The notes beneath the pieces were generated by a model, which saw only the letters and a list, made by a program, of their open reading frames with translations, was not told the DNA's origin and searched no databases. From assembly GCF_030580995.1 (NCBI RefSeq), contig NZ_JAUQSZ010000010.1:1-64000 (forward strand): a DNA stretch of 64,000 nucleotides, written 5' to 3'. This DNA is from Sphingomonas immobilis (GTDB lineage Bacteria > Pseudomonadota > Alphaproteobacteria > Sphingomonadales > Sphingomonadaceae). Positions 8,361 through 18,480 of the stretch are shown here, piece after piece (within the stretch, counting starts at the first letter, position 1; the number at the start of each line of letters is the position of its first letter). The position numbers and the translations under genes were made by a program.

Positions 8361-9007
8361 GGGCGATCCTCACCGATATCGAGGGCACGACGACGAGCAT
8401 CAGCTTCGTCGCCGACGTGCTGTTTATCCATGCGCGCGAGCATCTGGCGGAATACGTTGCAGCGCACCCGGAGGAGACCGCGCCGATCCTCGCCGAAGTC
8501 GCCGCGACCGGCGAGAGCGATCCGGTGGCGACGCTGATCCGCTGGATCGACGAGGATCGAAAAGTGACGCCGCTCAAGACGTTGCAGGGAATGATCTGGG
8601 CGGACGGCTACATCTCGGGCGCGTTCACCGGCCACGTCTATGACGATGCGGTGGCGGGGCTGCGGCGCTTCCATGCGGCGGGGGTGGCGCTCTACGTGTT
8701 CTCGTCGGGATCGGTCGCGGCGCAGAAGCTGCTGTTCGGGCATAGCGACGCGGGCGACCTGACGCCGCTGTTCTCTGGCTATTTCGACACGACGACCGGG
8801 CCGAAGCGCGAGGCGGCGTCCTATGCCGCCATCGCTCGCGAGATCGATGTGCCGCCGGAGGAGATCCTGTTCCTCTCCGACACGCCCGAGGAAGTCGGCG
8901 CGGCACAGAAGGCGGGGCTCAATGCGCTGCTGATCGACCGCGAGCGCGGCCGCGGGGATATCGCCAGCTTCGACGACATCAAGCTCACGGTGCATACCGT
9001 TCAATGA
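8357..9007 (+). CDS. mtnC: Enolase-phosphatase E1
   Basis: This bifunctional HAD-superfamily enzyme enolises and dephosphorylates 2,3-diketo-5-methylthiopentyl 1-phosphate to acireductone. The catalytic aspartate loop is [12 protein letters not shown] at residues 6-17, motif II is VFSSGS near 115, and the motif IV stretch FLSDTPEE is near 175. At 216 residues it is full length. It overlaps mtnD and mtnA by four bases each. Confidence 0.94.
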   Translation: MRAILTDIEGTTTSISFVADVLFIHAREHLAEYVAAHPEETAPILAEVAATGESDPVATLIRWIDEDRKVTPLKTLQGMIWADGYISGAFTGHVYDDAVAGLRRFHAAGVALYVFSSGSVAAQKLLFGHSDAGDLTPLFSGYFDTTTGPKREAASYAAIAREIDVPPEEILFLSDTPEEVGAAQKAGLNALLIDRERGRGDIASFDDIKLTVHTVQ

Positions 9008-10035
9008 TCCTCGAAGGCCATCACCAGCGCTCGATCACCCGCACGCAGGACGGGCGCGGGGCACGGATTCTCGATCAGCGCGAGCTGCCGTGGAAGGTGA
9101 AGTGGGTCGAGCTGCGTTCCGCGCACGATGCCGAGGTCGCGATCCGCGAGATGTGGACGCGCGGTGCGCCGATGATCGGGGCGACCGCCGCCTACGGCCT
9201 CGCGATGGCGCTGGCGATGGACGCTTCGGACGAGACGCTCGATGCCGCGTACACGCTCTTGCTCGCGTCGCGGCCCACCGCGGTCAACCTGCGCTGGGCG
9301 CTCGACCGGATGATGGAGACGGTTCGGCCCCTGCCCGCGTCCGAGCGCGCCGAAGCTGCCTTCGCGCGCGCCGATGCGATCTGCGACGAGGATGTCGCAC
9401 TCAACAAGGCGATCGGCGAGCATGGCCTTGCGCTGCTGCGCGACCTGCACGCCAAGCATCCCGACCGGCCGCTCAACATCCTGACGCATTGCAACGCCGG
9501 CTGGCTGGCGACGGTCGATTACGGGACGGCGACCGCGCCGATCTACCTCGCGCACGATGCCGGGATTCCGGTCCACGTCTGGGTCGACGAGACACGGCCG
9601 CGCAACCAGGGCGCGCTGCTGACGGCGTTCGAGCTTTCCGGGCACGGCGTGCCGCATACCGTCATCGTCGACAATGCCGGCGGGCATCTGATGATGAACG
9701 GGCAGGTCGACGCGGTGATCGTCGGCACCGACCGCGTGACGGCGAACGGCGACGTCTGCAACAAGATCGGCACCTATCTGAAGGCGCTGGCGGCGTTCGA
9801 CAACGACGTGCCGTTCTACGTCGCGCTGCCCTCGCCGACGTTCGATCCCGACACGCCGACCGGGCGCGACATCCCGATCGAGGAGCGCCACGGCGACGAG
9901 GTGATCCACGTCGCGGGCGAAGGCGGCACGATCCGCGTGACGGGTTCCAGCGCGGCCAATCCGGCGTTCGACGTGACGCCCGCACGGCTGGTGACGGCGT
10001 ACATCACCGAGCGCGGGGTGCTCGACCGGGTCTAG
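9004..10035 (+). CDS. mtnA: S-methyl-5-thioribose-1-phosphate isomerase
   Basis: The enzyme converts 5-methylthioribose 1-phosphate to the ribulose form, an eIF2B-like fold. The active-site cysteine lies in HCNAGWLAT (Cys163) and the aspartate in [11 protein letters not shown] (about Asp244); the length of 343 residues is typical. It ends the mtnBDCA operon. Its TAG stop lies in a CTAG that on the other strand is the stop of the aminotransferase gene, so the two convergent genes share bases. Confidence 0.94.
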   Translation: MILEGHHQRSITRTQDGRGARILDQRELPWKVKWVELRSAHDAEVAIREMWTRGAPMIGATAAYGLAMALAMDASDETLDAAYTLLLASRPTAVNLRWALDRMMETVRPLPASERAEAAFARADAICDEDVALNKAIGEHGLALLRDLHAKHPDRPLNILTHCNAGWLATVDYGTATAPIYLAHDAGIPVHVWVDETRPRNQGALLTAFELSGHGVPHTVIVDNAGGHLMMNGQVDAVIVGTDRVTANGDVCNKIGTYLKALAAFDNDVPFYVALPSPTFDPDTPTGRDIPIEERHGDEVIHVAGEGGTIRVTGSSAANPAFDVTPARLVTAYITERGVLDRV

Positions 10036-11174
10036 GGCCGGCGCGCCATCCGCTCCAGCGCGCCGTCGAGCGTCGCGTCCTGCTTGGCGAAGCACAGCCG
10101 CACGACGTTGGTGACGGCATCCTGCGCGTAGAAGGCGCTGACCGGGATGGTCGCGACGCCTGCCTCTTCGATCAGCCACTGCGCGAAGGCGACGTCGCTC
10201 ATGTCCACGCCCGATGCGGCAAGATCGATGTTGAGGAAGTAGGTCGCGGAGCCCGGCAGCACGCTGTAGCCGAGCCCGCGCAGGCCGTCCGCGAGCCGGT
10301 CGCGCGAGCGCTGGAAGTCGCGCCGCATCGTCTCGAAATAGCCGATGTCCTTGCCAAGCCCGAAGGCGGCGGCGGCCTGCAGGTTGGGCGGCGTGGTGAA
10401 GGTGACGAACTGATGCGCCTTGGCGAGCACCGCGGCGATGGCGGGCGCGGCGCACATCCAGCCGACCTTCCAGCCGGTGAGCGAGAAGATCTTGCCGGCC
10501 GATCCGATCTTCACGGTTCGCTCGCGCATCCCCGGCTCGGCGATCAGCGGGCGGTGTTCGGCACCGTCGAACACGACATGCTCCCACACCTCGTCGCAGA
10601 TCGCGATCGCGTCGTGGCTGACGCAGAAATCGGCGAGGAGCGCGCGCTCCTCCGCCGTCAGCAGGGTGCCGGTGGGGTTGAGCGGCGAGTTGACGATGAG
10701 GAGCCGCGTCCTCTCGCTGGCGACAGCCGCCAGCGCCTCGGCAGTGATGCGCCATGCGGGCGGTTCGAGCCGGACGAGCTTTGCCACGCCCCCCGCCCGC
10801 TCGACCAGCGGCAGATAGGCGTCGTAGAGCGGCTCGAACATCACGACCTCGTCGCCCGGCGAGACGAGCGCGAGGATCGCCGAGGCCAGCGCCTCGGTCG
10901 CGCCGGAGGTGACGATCACCTCCTCGGGCGTGAGATCGAGGCCCTGATGCGCTGCGTAGTGCGCGGCGATCGCCTGGCGCAGCGCGGGCGTGCCCATCAT
11001 CGGCGGATATTGGTTGGACTCCTCCAGCAGCGCGCGTGCCGCCTCGGCCAGCACGTCTTCCGGGCCGCGTCCGTCGGGGAAACCCTGCCCCAGGTTGATC
11101 GCGCCCGTCGCGCGGGCGCGGGCGGACATCTGCTCGAAGATCGTTGTGCCGAGTTTCGTATAGACCGGATTCAT
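10032..11174 (-). CDS. Class I aminotransferase, KAT/YbdL-like, probable methionine-salvage aminotransferase
   Basis: This is a fold-type I PLP aminotransferase of 380 residues. The PLP lysine is Lys228 in GSAGKIF, with NSPLNPTG near 162-169 and the arginine-containing NVVRLCF near the C-terminus. Kynurenine aminotransferase and YbdL-type enzymes use methionine, glutamine and aromatic amino acids with 2-oxo acids. Its place tail-to-tail with mtnBDCA suggests it aminates 4-methylthio-2-oxobutanoate to methionine, the MtnE role; this is inferred from position. I preferred the ATG at 11174 over a TTG nine bases upstream. Confidence 0.85.
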   Translation of the reverse strand: MNPVYTKLGTTIFEQMSARARATGAINLGQGFPDGRGPEDVLAEAARALLEESNQYPPMMGTPALRQAIAAHYAAHQGLDLTPEEVIVTSGATEALASAILALVSPGDEVVMFEPLYDAYLPLVERAGGVAKLVRLEPPAWRITAEALAAVASERTRLLIVNSPLNPTGTLLTAEERALLADFCVSHDAIAICDEVWEHVVFDGAEHRPLIAEPGMRERTVKIGSAGKIFSLTGWKVGWMCAAPAIAAVLAKAHQFVTFTTPPNLQAAAAFGLGKDIGYFETMRRDFQRSRDRLADGLRGLGYSVLPGSATYFLNIDLAASGVDMSDVAFAQWLIEEAGVATIPVSAFYAQDAVTNVVRLCFAKQDATLDGALERMARRP

Positions 11175-11286
11175 CGATCCCAATTCCGTTCGCGCTGCGC
11201 CTGTCGCCGCACGTGCCCCGGAACGCGCCCTTCGACAAGCTCCGGGGGCGGGGAATGGGATGAGGATTCCTCATCCGTCCGTCGCG

Positions 11287-12582
11287 CTACGCCGGTAGAT
11301 CGGCGGGCCGGTAATCGCGCAGCAGCGCGTGCAGGACGGCGAGCGCGCCGAGATAGGCGAAGGCGGCGGCTATGAAGATCGGCTGGTAGCTGCCCAGCGT
11401 CGAGAGGATCGCACCGGCGAATTTCGCCATCAGCATCCCGCCGAGCGCCCCGGCGAGGCCACCGAGACCGACGACCGATCCGGCCGTGCCACGCGGGAAC
11501 AGATCCCCCGGCAGGGCATAGAGATTGGCGGAGAAGGCCTGATGCCCGGCGCAGGCGAGCCCGATCATCAGCACCGCACTCCACATGCCCGGTGCCGAGG
11601 TGGCGAAGGCGATCGGCACCGCGCACAGCGCCGCCGCCAGCATCGCGGTCTTGCGCGCGCGGCCGAGCGACCAGCCACGGCCGATCAGATTCGAGGAAAA
11701 GGCGCCGCCCGCGACCGATCCGACATCGGCGAGCAGATAGATGACGACAAGCGGCGGGCCGAACTCGGTCATCTTCAGGTGATACTGGCGGTTGAAGAAA
11801 TCGGGCAGCCAGAACAGGAAGGTCCACCACACCGGATCGATCATGAAGCGCCCGATCGCATAGGCCCATGCCTGGCGCGTCCGCAGCAAGATGCGGAACG
11901 GCACCGCTTTCCTCACCTCCCCGGAACCCGACCCGATCCATGCGAGCTCGCCCGGTGTGACCCAGCCGTGCGCACGCGGTGCGCGGTAGAAGAGGAGCCA
12001 GCCGACCAGCCAGACGATCGTCAGCAGGCCGGTGACGATGAAGGCCATGCGCCAGCCGAACGACAGCGCAACGATCGGCACGATCAGCGGCGTCAGGATC
12101 GCGCCGACGTTGGAGCCGGCGTTGAAGATGCCGATCGCCAGCGCACGCTCGCGCGCCGGAAACCATTCGTTGGTCGCGGCCAGCGCCGCCGGGAACGCGC
12201 CCGCCTCGCCCATCGCCAGCGGAATGCGCGCGATCAGCATCCCGGCGGTCGAGGTGAAGGCGATATGCGCGACATGGCCCGCCGTCCACAGCACGACGGC
12301 GATGGCATAGCCGATGCGCGCGCCGACGCGGTCGACGATCCGGCCGAACACGACATAGGATATGCCGTAGACCGCCTGGAACCAGATCGCGAGATCGGCA
12401 TAGCCCGTCTCGCTCCAGCCGTAGCGCGCCTGCAGATCGGGCTTGAGCACCGGCAGGACGAGGCGATCGATATAGCTCAGCACGACGGCGAAGAAGAGGA
12501 AGGCGCAGACGATCCAGCGCACCCGTCCGCGACGCGGCGGGATCGGGAGAATCTCCGGCTCCGTGACGGCTTCTGCGGTCAT
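11287..12582 (-). CDS. ACS-family MFS transporter, probable hexuronate uptake
   Basis: The 431-residue protein has the twelve-helix MFS pattern with SYIDRLVLPVL in helix 1, and the ACS/ExuT-like stretch MGEAGAFPAALAATNEWFPA followed by RERALAIGIFNAGSNVGAI around residues 110-150. Members import anionic sugars such as glucuronate and galacturonate with protons. The ATG at 12582 has a strong AGGAGGGG site before it. It diverges from the TonB receptor gene, and the shared 224-bp region carries four TGGY-N3-RCCA-like sites, tying it to the glucuronate regulon. Confidence 0.85.
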   Translation of the reverse strand: MTAEAVTEPEILPIPPRRGRVRWIVCAFLFFAVVLSYIDRLVLPVLKPDLQARYGWSETGYADLAIWFQAVYGISYVVFGRIVDRVGARIGYAIAVVLWTAGHVAHIAFTSTAGMLIARIPLAMGEAGAFPAALAATNEWFPARERALAIGIFNAGSNVGAILTPLIVPIVALSFGWRMAFIVTGLLTIVWLVGWLLFYRAPRAHGWVTPGELAWIGSGSGEVRKAVPFRILLRTRQAWAYAIGRFMIDPVWWTFLFWLPDFFNRQYHLKMTEFGPPLVVIYLLADVGSVAGGAFSSNLIGRGWSLGRARKTAMLAAALCAVPIAFATSAPGMWSAVLMIGLACAGHQAFSANLYALPGDLFPRGTAGSVVGLGGLAGALGGMLMAKFAGAILSTLGSYQPIFIAAAFAYLGALAVLHALLRDYRPADLPA

Positions 12583-12636
12583 GCTTTCCCCTCCTGGGTG
12601 CCGGCCACCTTTGGCTCCTGGCATGTGCGCTCTGCC

Positions 12637-12661
12637 CGGCCTTACCACACTGGTCAAGCCA
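12637..12661. promoter_or_regulatory. Two GntR-type operator candidates in front of the MFS gene
   Basis: CGGCCTTACCA (12637-12647) and TGGTCAAGCCA (12651-12661) fit TGGY-N3-RCCA, the half-palindromic form common to FadR-subfamily GntR regulators, the first with one mismatch. They lie 55-80 bases ahead of the MFS start codon. Confidence 0.5.
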
Positions 12662-12731
12662 AAGTGCGCCACACGAGAGCGATGCCGATTGATCGGGCCG
12701 TGCTGTGCTGCGGAAAATTGGTTATTGCATT

Positions 12732-12764
12732 TGGCCTTACCAGATCGTAATCGTGGTTCTACCA
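12732..12764. promoter_or_regulatory. Two GntR-type operator candidates in front of the TonB receptor gene
   Basis: TGGCCTTACCA (12732-12742) and TGGTTCTACCA (12754-12764) match TGGY-N3-RCCA; the second is a perfect TGGT/ACCA palindrome. Their starts are 22 bases apart, two helical turns. The same TGGCCTTACCA recurs exactly at 25117-25127 between uxaC and manD. Confidence 0.6.
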
Positions 12765-12806
12765 AAGCTCGTGAGACAACGGGCGAAGCCTTCAGGAGTG
12801 GGTGAC

Positions 12807-15140
12807 ATGGCGCTTTCAGTCTTTCGTATCGGATCTTCGGTGGCCGCGCTCGGCGCCGCATTGTGCGCAGCCCCCTTGCTCGCCGCCGCGCCCGATCAGG
12901 TCGCCCCTACCGATCCCGCCGGAACGCCGGCCCCCGCCGTCGGCCCGGCCGCGCCGGAACCCGCCACGATCGGCGACATCGTCGTCACCGCCAACAAGCG
13001 CGCGGAGAATGTGCAGAAGGTGCCGCTCGCGGTGTCCGTGCTTTCGCCTGCGCAGTTGCAGACATCGGGCGCGACTCAGTTCCAGGATCTCGGCCGCGTA
13101 TCGCCCTCGCTCGTCGTCCGCCCGGCCGAACAGCCGGTCAATTCCAACGTCTCGCTGCGCGGCGTCGGCACCTTCGCCTTCGGCATCGGCGTCGAATCGA
13201 GCGTCGCCGTCCTCGTCGACGAAGTGCCGCTCGCCTTCTCCGCGCGCGCCTTCACCGACCTGCCCGATGTCGAGCGGATCGAGGTGCTGCGCGGGCCGCA
13301 GAGCACGCTGTACGGCAAGTCGGCCTCGGCCGGCCTGATCAACATCATCACGCGCAACCCGACCGACACCTTCCGGCTCCACGCCAACGCGATGGCGACG
13401 ACCGATTCCGAATATGGCGCGAATTTCAGCGCCTCCGGCCCGATCAGCGATACGGTCGGCTACGTCGTCTCCGCCGCCTATTCGAAGTGGGACGGCAACG
13501 TGAAGAACCTCTTCAACGGCAAGGATACCAACGGCCGCGAAGCCTTCAACACCCGCGCCAAGATCCGCTGGGAGCCGACCAGCGACATCTCGCTGACGCT
13601 GTCGGGCAACTACGTTAACGGCAACACGACCGTCGCGCGGCCGTTCGTCAACGTGTCGCCGACCGCGCTCTTCCGCAACACCGCCGGGCTGACGCTGCCG
13701 GTCGTGATGCCGGGCGTCACCATCAGCCGCAGCAACCAGAACATCAGCAACAACCTGGATTCGCGCACCCGGTACGAAGGCTATGGCGGCAATTTCCGCG
13801 CCGAGATCGGCCTGGGCGAGATGACGCTGACGTCGATCACCTCGTACGACAATTTCCATCTCTACGATTATCTCGATCAGGACGACACGTCCTATTCGGG
13901 TACGCTGGGCAACAACAACCAGATCGGCGAATTCAAGGAGCATATGGTGACGCAGGAGGTCCGCCTGCAGTCCCCCGCGAGCAAGCCGTTCCGCTACACC
14001 GTCGGCGTCTATTATGCCGACGTGAACTTCGCGCGTCCGTTCGTGCGCGGGCCGTATTTCTCGCTCGCCAACTGGAACGCGACGTCGGAGTCGCGCCAGA
14101 TCGCGGGCTTCGCGCAGGCGGACTGGGAGTTCCTGCCGCAATTGACCGCGACCGGCGGCGTCCGCGTCCAGAACGAAAAGGTCGAATATACCTATCGCGA
14201 CAACCTCGCGGTGGCGCCCGCCCCCTCGTTCTTCAGCGGCAACGCGGAGGATACGGCGGTGACGTGGAAGGCCAGCCTGCGCTACGAAGTGACGCCGGAC
14301 CTGATGTTCTTCGGCACCTATGCGACCGGCTACAAGGGCCAGACCTACGATCTGACCACCGGCTTCAACGCCAACCGCGCGGCCGCCGGCCCGATCAAGC
14401 CCGAGCGTTCGCGCGACATGGAACTGGGCGCGCGCATGCAGTTCTTCGAGCGCCGCCTGACCGCCAACCTCACGCTGTTCAACACCGACTATGACAATCT
14501 GCAGGCGCAATCGATCGAGACGCTGGCGGACGGCACGTCGAACTACCGCCTCACCAACGTCGGCGGGTTGAACACCAAGGGCATCGAGCTGGAGACGACG
14601 GCGCGGCTCGGCAGCGATCTGAACCTCACCGGATCGGTGACGTATCTCGACGCGAAATATACCTCGTTCCCGGTCGCGCAATGCTATCCGTTGCAGACCG
14701 TGGCGACGGGCTGCGTCGCGGCCGTGCCGGCGACCCCGACGACGCCCGCCGTCCCGGCCTATCAGAACCTCACCGGCACGCGCGCGGTGCAGGCGCCGGA
14801 ATGGAAGTTCGCGTTCAGCGCGGATTATTCTCCGTCGCTGGGCGGCAACCTGAAGGGCATCGCGCAGCTCAACTGGCAGTATCAGAGCGACGTCCAATAT
14901 GCCGCGCGCGACCCGGAACTGTTCCAGGCGGGCTATCACATCGTCAACATCGGCCTGGGCGTGCGCGATGCCGACCGCCGGTGGGAGATCGTCGGCTTCA
15001 TCAACAATCTGTTCGACCAGCAATATTTCCCGGCGCTGGTGAACACGGCGGGCAATTTCGGCAACCAGATCGCGACGCAGGCGATCCTGCCGCGCGACTT
15101 CCGCCGCTATGGCGGCGTGCGGCTGGCGCTGAACTTCTGA
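12807..15140 (+). CDS. TonB-dependent outer-membrane receptor (glucuronide cluster)
   Basis: This 777-residue protein has an N-terminal signal peptide ending in the PLLAAAPDQ region, a TonB box/plug entrance GDIVVTANKRAENVQKVPLA near residues 56-75, the plug motif VEVLRGPQSTLYGKSA-like near 150-170, and a long beta-barrel ending in a C-terminal phenylalanine (RLALNF). Such receptors import large or scarce substrates across the outer membrane using TonB energy. The ATG at 12807 follows CAGGAGTGGG. The two genes behind it encode a secreted hydrolase and a secreted glucuronidase, so a glucuronide is the most likely ligand; this is inference from context. Confidence 0.9.
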   Translation: MALSVFRIGSSVAALGAALCAAPLLAAAPDQVAPTDPAGTPAPAVGPAAPEPATIGDIVVTANKRAENVQKVPLAVSVLSPAQLQTSGATQFQDLGRVSPSLVVRPAEQPVNSNVSLRGVGTFAFGIGVESSVAVLVDEVPLAFSARAFTDLPDVERIEVLRGPQSTLYGKSASAGLINIITRNPTDTFRLHANAMATTDSEYGANFSASGPISDTVGYVVSAAYSKWDGNVKNLFNGKDTNGREAFNTRAKIRWEPTSDISLTLSGNYVNGNTTVARPFVNVSPTALFRNTAGLTLPVVMPGVTISRSNQNISNNLDSRTRYEGYGGNFRAEIGLGEMTLTSITSYDNFHLYDYLDQDDTSYSGTLGNNNQIGEFKEHMVTQEVRLQSPASKPFRYTVGVYYADVNFARPFVRGPYFSLANWNATSESRQIAGFAQADWEFLPQLTATGGVRVQNEKVEYTYRDNLAVAPAPSFFSGNAEDTAVTWKASLRYEVTPDLMFFGTYATGYKGQTYDLTTGFNANRAAAGPIKPERSRDMELGARMQFFERRLTANLTLFNTDYDNLQAQSIETLADGTSNYRLTNVGGLNTKGIELETTARLGSDLNLTGSVTYLDAKYTSFPVAQCYPLQTVATGCVAAVPATPTTPAVPAYQNLTGTRAVQAPEWKFAFSADYSPSLGGNLKGIAQLNWQYQSDVQYAARDPELFQAGYHIVNIGLGVRDADRRWEIVGFINNLFDQQYFPALVNTAGNFGNQIATQAILPRDFRRYGGVRLALNF

Positions 15141-15149
15141 TCCCCGGGC

Positions 15150-15175
15150 GGCCGGGTGAGCCCCCTCACCCGGCC
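15150..15175 (+). terminator. Stem-loop after TonB receptor gene
   Basis: GGCCGGGTGAG (15150-15160) and CTCACCCGGCC (15165-15175) form a perfect 11-bp stem with a 4-base loop, ten bases after the receptor stop codon. No T-run follows, so it may reduce read-through or protect the 3' end rather than fully stop transcription into the next genes. Confidence 0.55.
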
Positions 15176-15200
15176 AATTCCAGCAAATGGAGAGCGATTG

Positions 15201-16517
15201 ATGCCGCGTCGAATTCAGAGTGGCGTCATGACGGCGGCGCTGCTCGCGCTCGCCCTGCCGAACGCGACGGTCGCGCAAGGCGGCCCGCCCGCCCGGCCGG
15301 GCGTGGACGCACCTGAACTCGCGGCGCTCGGCCAATATCCGGTGGGCGTCGCCGACGCCGCGTTCGTGCAGCCGCAGCAGGCCGATCCGCTGCAGGGCAA
15401 GGACAGCCCCGCGATCACCGACCGCCGCGTGACGATGAAGGTCTGGTATCCGGCGGCGAAAGCCGGCCCCGGCACCGTCTATCATGCGGCGATGACGGGT
15501 GAGACCGGCGCCGACGTCGCCTTCACCGTTCCCGGCCTGGCGACGCCCGGCGCGCCCGGCGCGAAGGGCCGCTTCCCGCTCGTCATCCTCTCGCACGGAT
15601 ACGGCAACACGCCCGAGGCGCTGTCGTGGCTCGGCGAGAATCTGGCGACCAAGGGCTATGTCGTCGTCGCCCCCGCCTTCCGCGATCCGCCGATCAACAT
15701 CCGCACGGCGGCGGCGATGGCCGGGCCGCTCACGCGCCGGCCGCTCGACATCGTCTTCGTCGCGGCCGAGGCGCAGCGCCGCGCGAATGCGGGTCAGGGC
15801 CCGTTCGCCGCCGCCGATGCGTCGCGCACCGCGCTGATCGGCTATTCGATGGGCGGCTACGGCTCGCTCACCGCCGCCGGTGCGCCGCTCGATCCCGGCA
15901 TGGCCGATGCGACACGCGGCGCGCTCGCGCCCTATGTGGCGGGCGGGCCGAAGCAGGGCGACATCAGGATCGCGAACCTGAAGGCGGTCGTCGCGATCGC
16001 GCCGCCCAACGGCGTCCGCGGTATCAAGACCTGGGCCGAGCCCGGCGTCGCCGCGATCCGCGTGCCGACCTTCTTCATCGTCGGCAGCCAGGATCATGTC
16101 GTCGGCTACGATCCCGGCGTGCGCACGCTGTTCGACGCCGAGGCGCACGTGCCGCGCTATCTGCTGACCTTCCGCGAGGCGGGACACAGCATCGCGCTGA
16201 TCGGCGCGCCGCCGGAGATGCGCGGCACCTATTGGGACGAGGACTGGTTCGAGGATGCGGTGTGGCGCAAGGACCGGTTGCTGCCGGTGCAGGCGCATTT
16301 CATCACCGCCTTCCTCGATCGCTACGTGAAGGGCGATGTGGCCAGGGCGGCCTATATCGACGGACTGGTGCCGAATTCGGGCGACGGCAAATGGCCCGCC
16401 GCGCCGGCCGGGCGCGTCTCGCGGTTCAGCCCCGGCGCGCCCGACGCGACGCTGTGGAAGGGATTCCAGCCGAGCCGCGCCGTCGGCATGTCGCTGGAAT
16501 TCAAGCCGGCGCAATAG
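15201..16517 (+). CDS. Secreted alpha/beta hydrolase (dienelactone hydrolase/PAF-acetylhydrolase-like)
   Basis: This 438-residue protein has a signal peptide (LLALALPNATVAQ) and an alpha/beta hydrolase core: VILSHGYGNTPE near residue 131, the nucleophile elbow GYSMGGYG with serine near 215, an aspartate in VGSQDHVVG near 298 and a histidine in EAGHSIAL near 327. The layout resembles secreted lipase/esterase members of the dienelactone hydrolase and platelet-activating-factor acetylhydrolase groups. It sits between a TonB receptor and a beta-glucuronidase with short gaps, so it probably removes ester-linked groups from the same substrate. The substrate is not known from sequence. Confidence 0.75.
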   Translation: MPRRIQSGVMTAALLALALPNATVAQGGPPARPGVDAPELAALGQYPVGVADAAFVQPQQADPLQGKDSPAITDRRVTMKVWYPAAKAGPGTVYHAAMTGETGADVAFTVPGLATPGAPGAKGRFPLVILSHGYGNTPEALSWLGENLATKGYVVVAPAFRDPPINIRTAAAMAGPLTRRPLDIVFVAAEAQRRANAGQGPFAAADASRTALIGYSMGGYGSLTAAGAPLDPGMADATRGALAPYVAGGPKQGDIRIANLKAVVAIAPPNGVRGIKTWAEPGVAAIRVPTFFIVGSQDHVVGYDPGVRTLFDAEAHVPRYLLTFREAGHSIALIGAPPEMRGTYWDEDWFEDAVWRKDRLLPVQAHFITAFLDRYVKGDVARAAYIDGLVPNSGDGKWPAAPAGRVSRFSPGAPDATLWKGFQPSRAVGMSLEFKPAQ

Positions 16518-16554
16518 CCGCATCGAAATTCGGATTACAGCGGGAGAGACGGAT

Positions 16555-18474
16555 ATGCGTATCGTGACCGGGATGATGGCGGCGGCGATCGCCACCGCGC
16601 TTTCCGCAGGCCCGGTGCTGGGGCAATCGGCACCGCTGCCGCCCTCCACCGTCACCTCGTCGCTGCCGCTGGCGACGGTCGAGACCGAGCCGCTGCTGGT
16701 CTCCGCCGACATGCGCGACGCGCTCGATCTGTCGGGCGCGTGGCATTATTCGATCGATCCGTTCCGCGCCGGGCTCGCCGGCTTCCACGGCGAGACGCCC
16801 GATGCCGGGCAGCGCCGCTTCCTCGACATCGACGTCGCAAAGGAAATGGCGCGCGACACCCGCACGCTCTACGAATTCGATCTCGCCCATGCGCCGCTGG
16901 CGATCCTGCCCTCGTCCTGGCTCACCACCACGGCCGAGCTTCGCCATTACCAGGGGCTGATGTGGTATCAGCGCCACTTCGCCGCGCCGATTAAGCGCAC
17001 CGGGCGCACCTTCCTGCGCTTCGGCGCGGCGAATTACCGGACCTACGTCTATCTGAACGGCCAGCCGGTCGGCCGTCACGAAGGCGGCTTCACGCCCTTC
17101 GCCTTCGAGGTGACGAAGCTGCTGCGCGACGGCGACAATCAGATCACCGTCGGCGTGGATTCGCAGGCCACGCCCGAAACCGTGCCGCCGCCCGTCACCG
17201 ACTGGGAGAATTACGGCGGCATCACGCGCGCCGTGCGGCTGATCTCCACGCCCGACACCTATGTCGACGATGCGTGGGTGCGGCTGACGCGGGCCGGGCG
17301 GATCGCCGTCGATCTCCACCTGAACGGCGCCGCATCGGCCCGGCGGGCGGTGCGCCTGCGCATCGGCGAACTCGGGCTCGACGTGCCGGGCAGCACCGAC
17401 GCGAAGGGCGACTGGCACGGCGAGATAGACGCGCCCGCCGCGCTGACGCGCTGGTCGCCCGAACGGCCGAAACTCTACGACGTGGCGATCGACGCCGGGG
17501 ACGATCACTGGCGCGACCGGATCGGCTTCCGCACCATCGAGGTGCGCGGTGCCGACATCCTGCTGAACGGAAAACCGATCTTCCTGCGCGGCATTTCGAT
17601 GCACGAGGAGGAACTCGGCGCGGAGCCGACGCGCGCGATCACCCCGGCGGCTGCGCGGGCGCTGCTCAGCGAGATCAAGGACGGCCTGCACGGCAATTAC
17701 GTGCGGCTGGCGCATTATCCGCACAGCGAGGTGATGACGCGCGCCGCCGACGAATTGGGCCTGCTCGTGTGGAGCGAAGTGCCGGTCTACTGGATGATCG
17801 CCTGGTCGAACCCCGAGACGCTGGCGACGGCGCGCAACATGCTGGCCGAGAACATCCTGCGCGACCGCAACCGCGCCGCGATCGCGATCTGGAGCGTGGC
17901 CAACGAAACCACCGTCACCGACGCACGCAACGCCTTCCTGCGCACGCTCGTCGCCGATGCGCGCAAGCTCGACGATACGCGGCTGATCAGCGCGGCGCTG
18001 CTCGTCGATCACGGCAAGGGGCCGGGCGCGCCGGTGATGACGTTGGCCGATCCACTCTCCGACGATGTCGATCTGCTCGCGATCAACACCTACAACGGCT
18101 GGTACACCGCCGACCGGCTCGCCGATCTGCCTGCGACGACGTGGCACGTGCCGACCGGCAAGCCGCTCGTCTTTTCCGAATTCGGTGCCGATGCGCTGGC
18201 CGGCTTCCACGCGCCGCAGAAATTTTCCGAGGAATATCAGGCCGATTATTACCGCGCGACGCTGGCGATGGCGGCGCGCCTGCCGACGCTGCGCGGCATG
18301 TCGCCCTGGATCCTCAAGGATTTCCGCTCGCCGCGCCGCCAGAACCCGGATTTCCAGCAGGGCTGGAACCGCAAGGGCCTGATTTCCGAGACCGGGCAGC
18401 GCAAGCTGGCCTTCGGCGTGCTGTCCACCTTCTACGAAAGCAAGCGCGAGGCGGACGCCGCTGCCGCGAAATGA
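16555..18474 (+). CDS. Secreted glycoside hydrolase family 2, beta-glucuronidase-like
   Basis: This GH2 enzyme of 639 residues has a signal peptide (AAAIATALSAGPVLGQ), an N-terminal jelly-roll domain, an immunoglobulin-like middle and a C-terminal catalytic barrel. The acid/base glutamate lies in SVANET (about 451) and the nucleophile in VFSEFGAD (about 542), both in the family's usual places. HGNYVRLAHYPHSEVM and the NTYNGWY stretch resemble beta-glucuronidases more than beta-galactosidases. It would release glucuronic acid in the periplasm, ready for the hexuronate transporters. It is preceded by CGGGAGAGACGGAT and lies 37 bases behind the hydrolase gene. Confidence 0.85.
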   Translation: MRIVTGMMAAAIATALSAGPVLGQSAPLPPSTVTSSLPLATVETEPLLVSADMRDALDLSGAWHYSIDPFRAGLAGFHGETPDAGQRRFLDIDVAKEMARDTRTLYEFDLAHAPLAILPSSWLTTTAELRHYQGLMWYQRHFAAPIKRTGRTFLRFGAANYRTYVYLNGQPVGRHEGGFTPFAFEVTKLLRDGDNQITVGVDSQATPETVPPPVTDWENYGGITRAVRLISTPDTYVDDAWVRLTRAGRIAVDLHLNGAASARRAVRLRIGELGLDVPGSTDAKGDWHGEIDAPAALTRWSPERPKLYDVAIDAGDDHWRDRIGFRTIEVRGADILLNGKPIFLRGISMHEEELGAEPTRAITPAAARALLSEIKDGLHGNYVRLAHYPHSEVMTRAADELGLLVWSEVPVYWMIAWSNPETLATARNMLAENILRDRNRAAIAIWSVANETTVTDARNAFLRTLVADARKLDDTRLISAALLVDHGKGPGAPVMTLADPLSDDVDLLAINTYNGWYTADRLADLPATTWHVPTGKPLVFSEFGADALAGFHAPQKFSEEYQADYYRATLAMAARLPTLRGMSPWILKDFRSPRRQNPDFQQGWNRKGLISETGQRKLAFGVLSTFYESKREADAAAAK

Positions 18475-18480
18475 GCCGCG

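Noticed and set aside
9001..11274. 757-codon frame on the minus strand across mtnA and the aminotransferase gene
   Set aside because: It is out of frame with the aminotransferase gene it overlaps and antisense to mtnA; no protein family resembles it.
12816..16712. 1298-codon open frame on the minus strand opposite the TonB receptor and hydrolase genes
   Set aside because: It is antisense to genes with clear family motifs, and its product is Arg/Ala/Gly/His-rich low-complexity sequence typical of GC-rich shadow frames.
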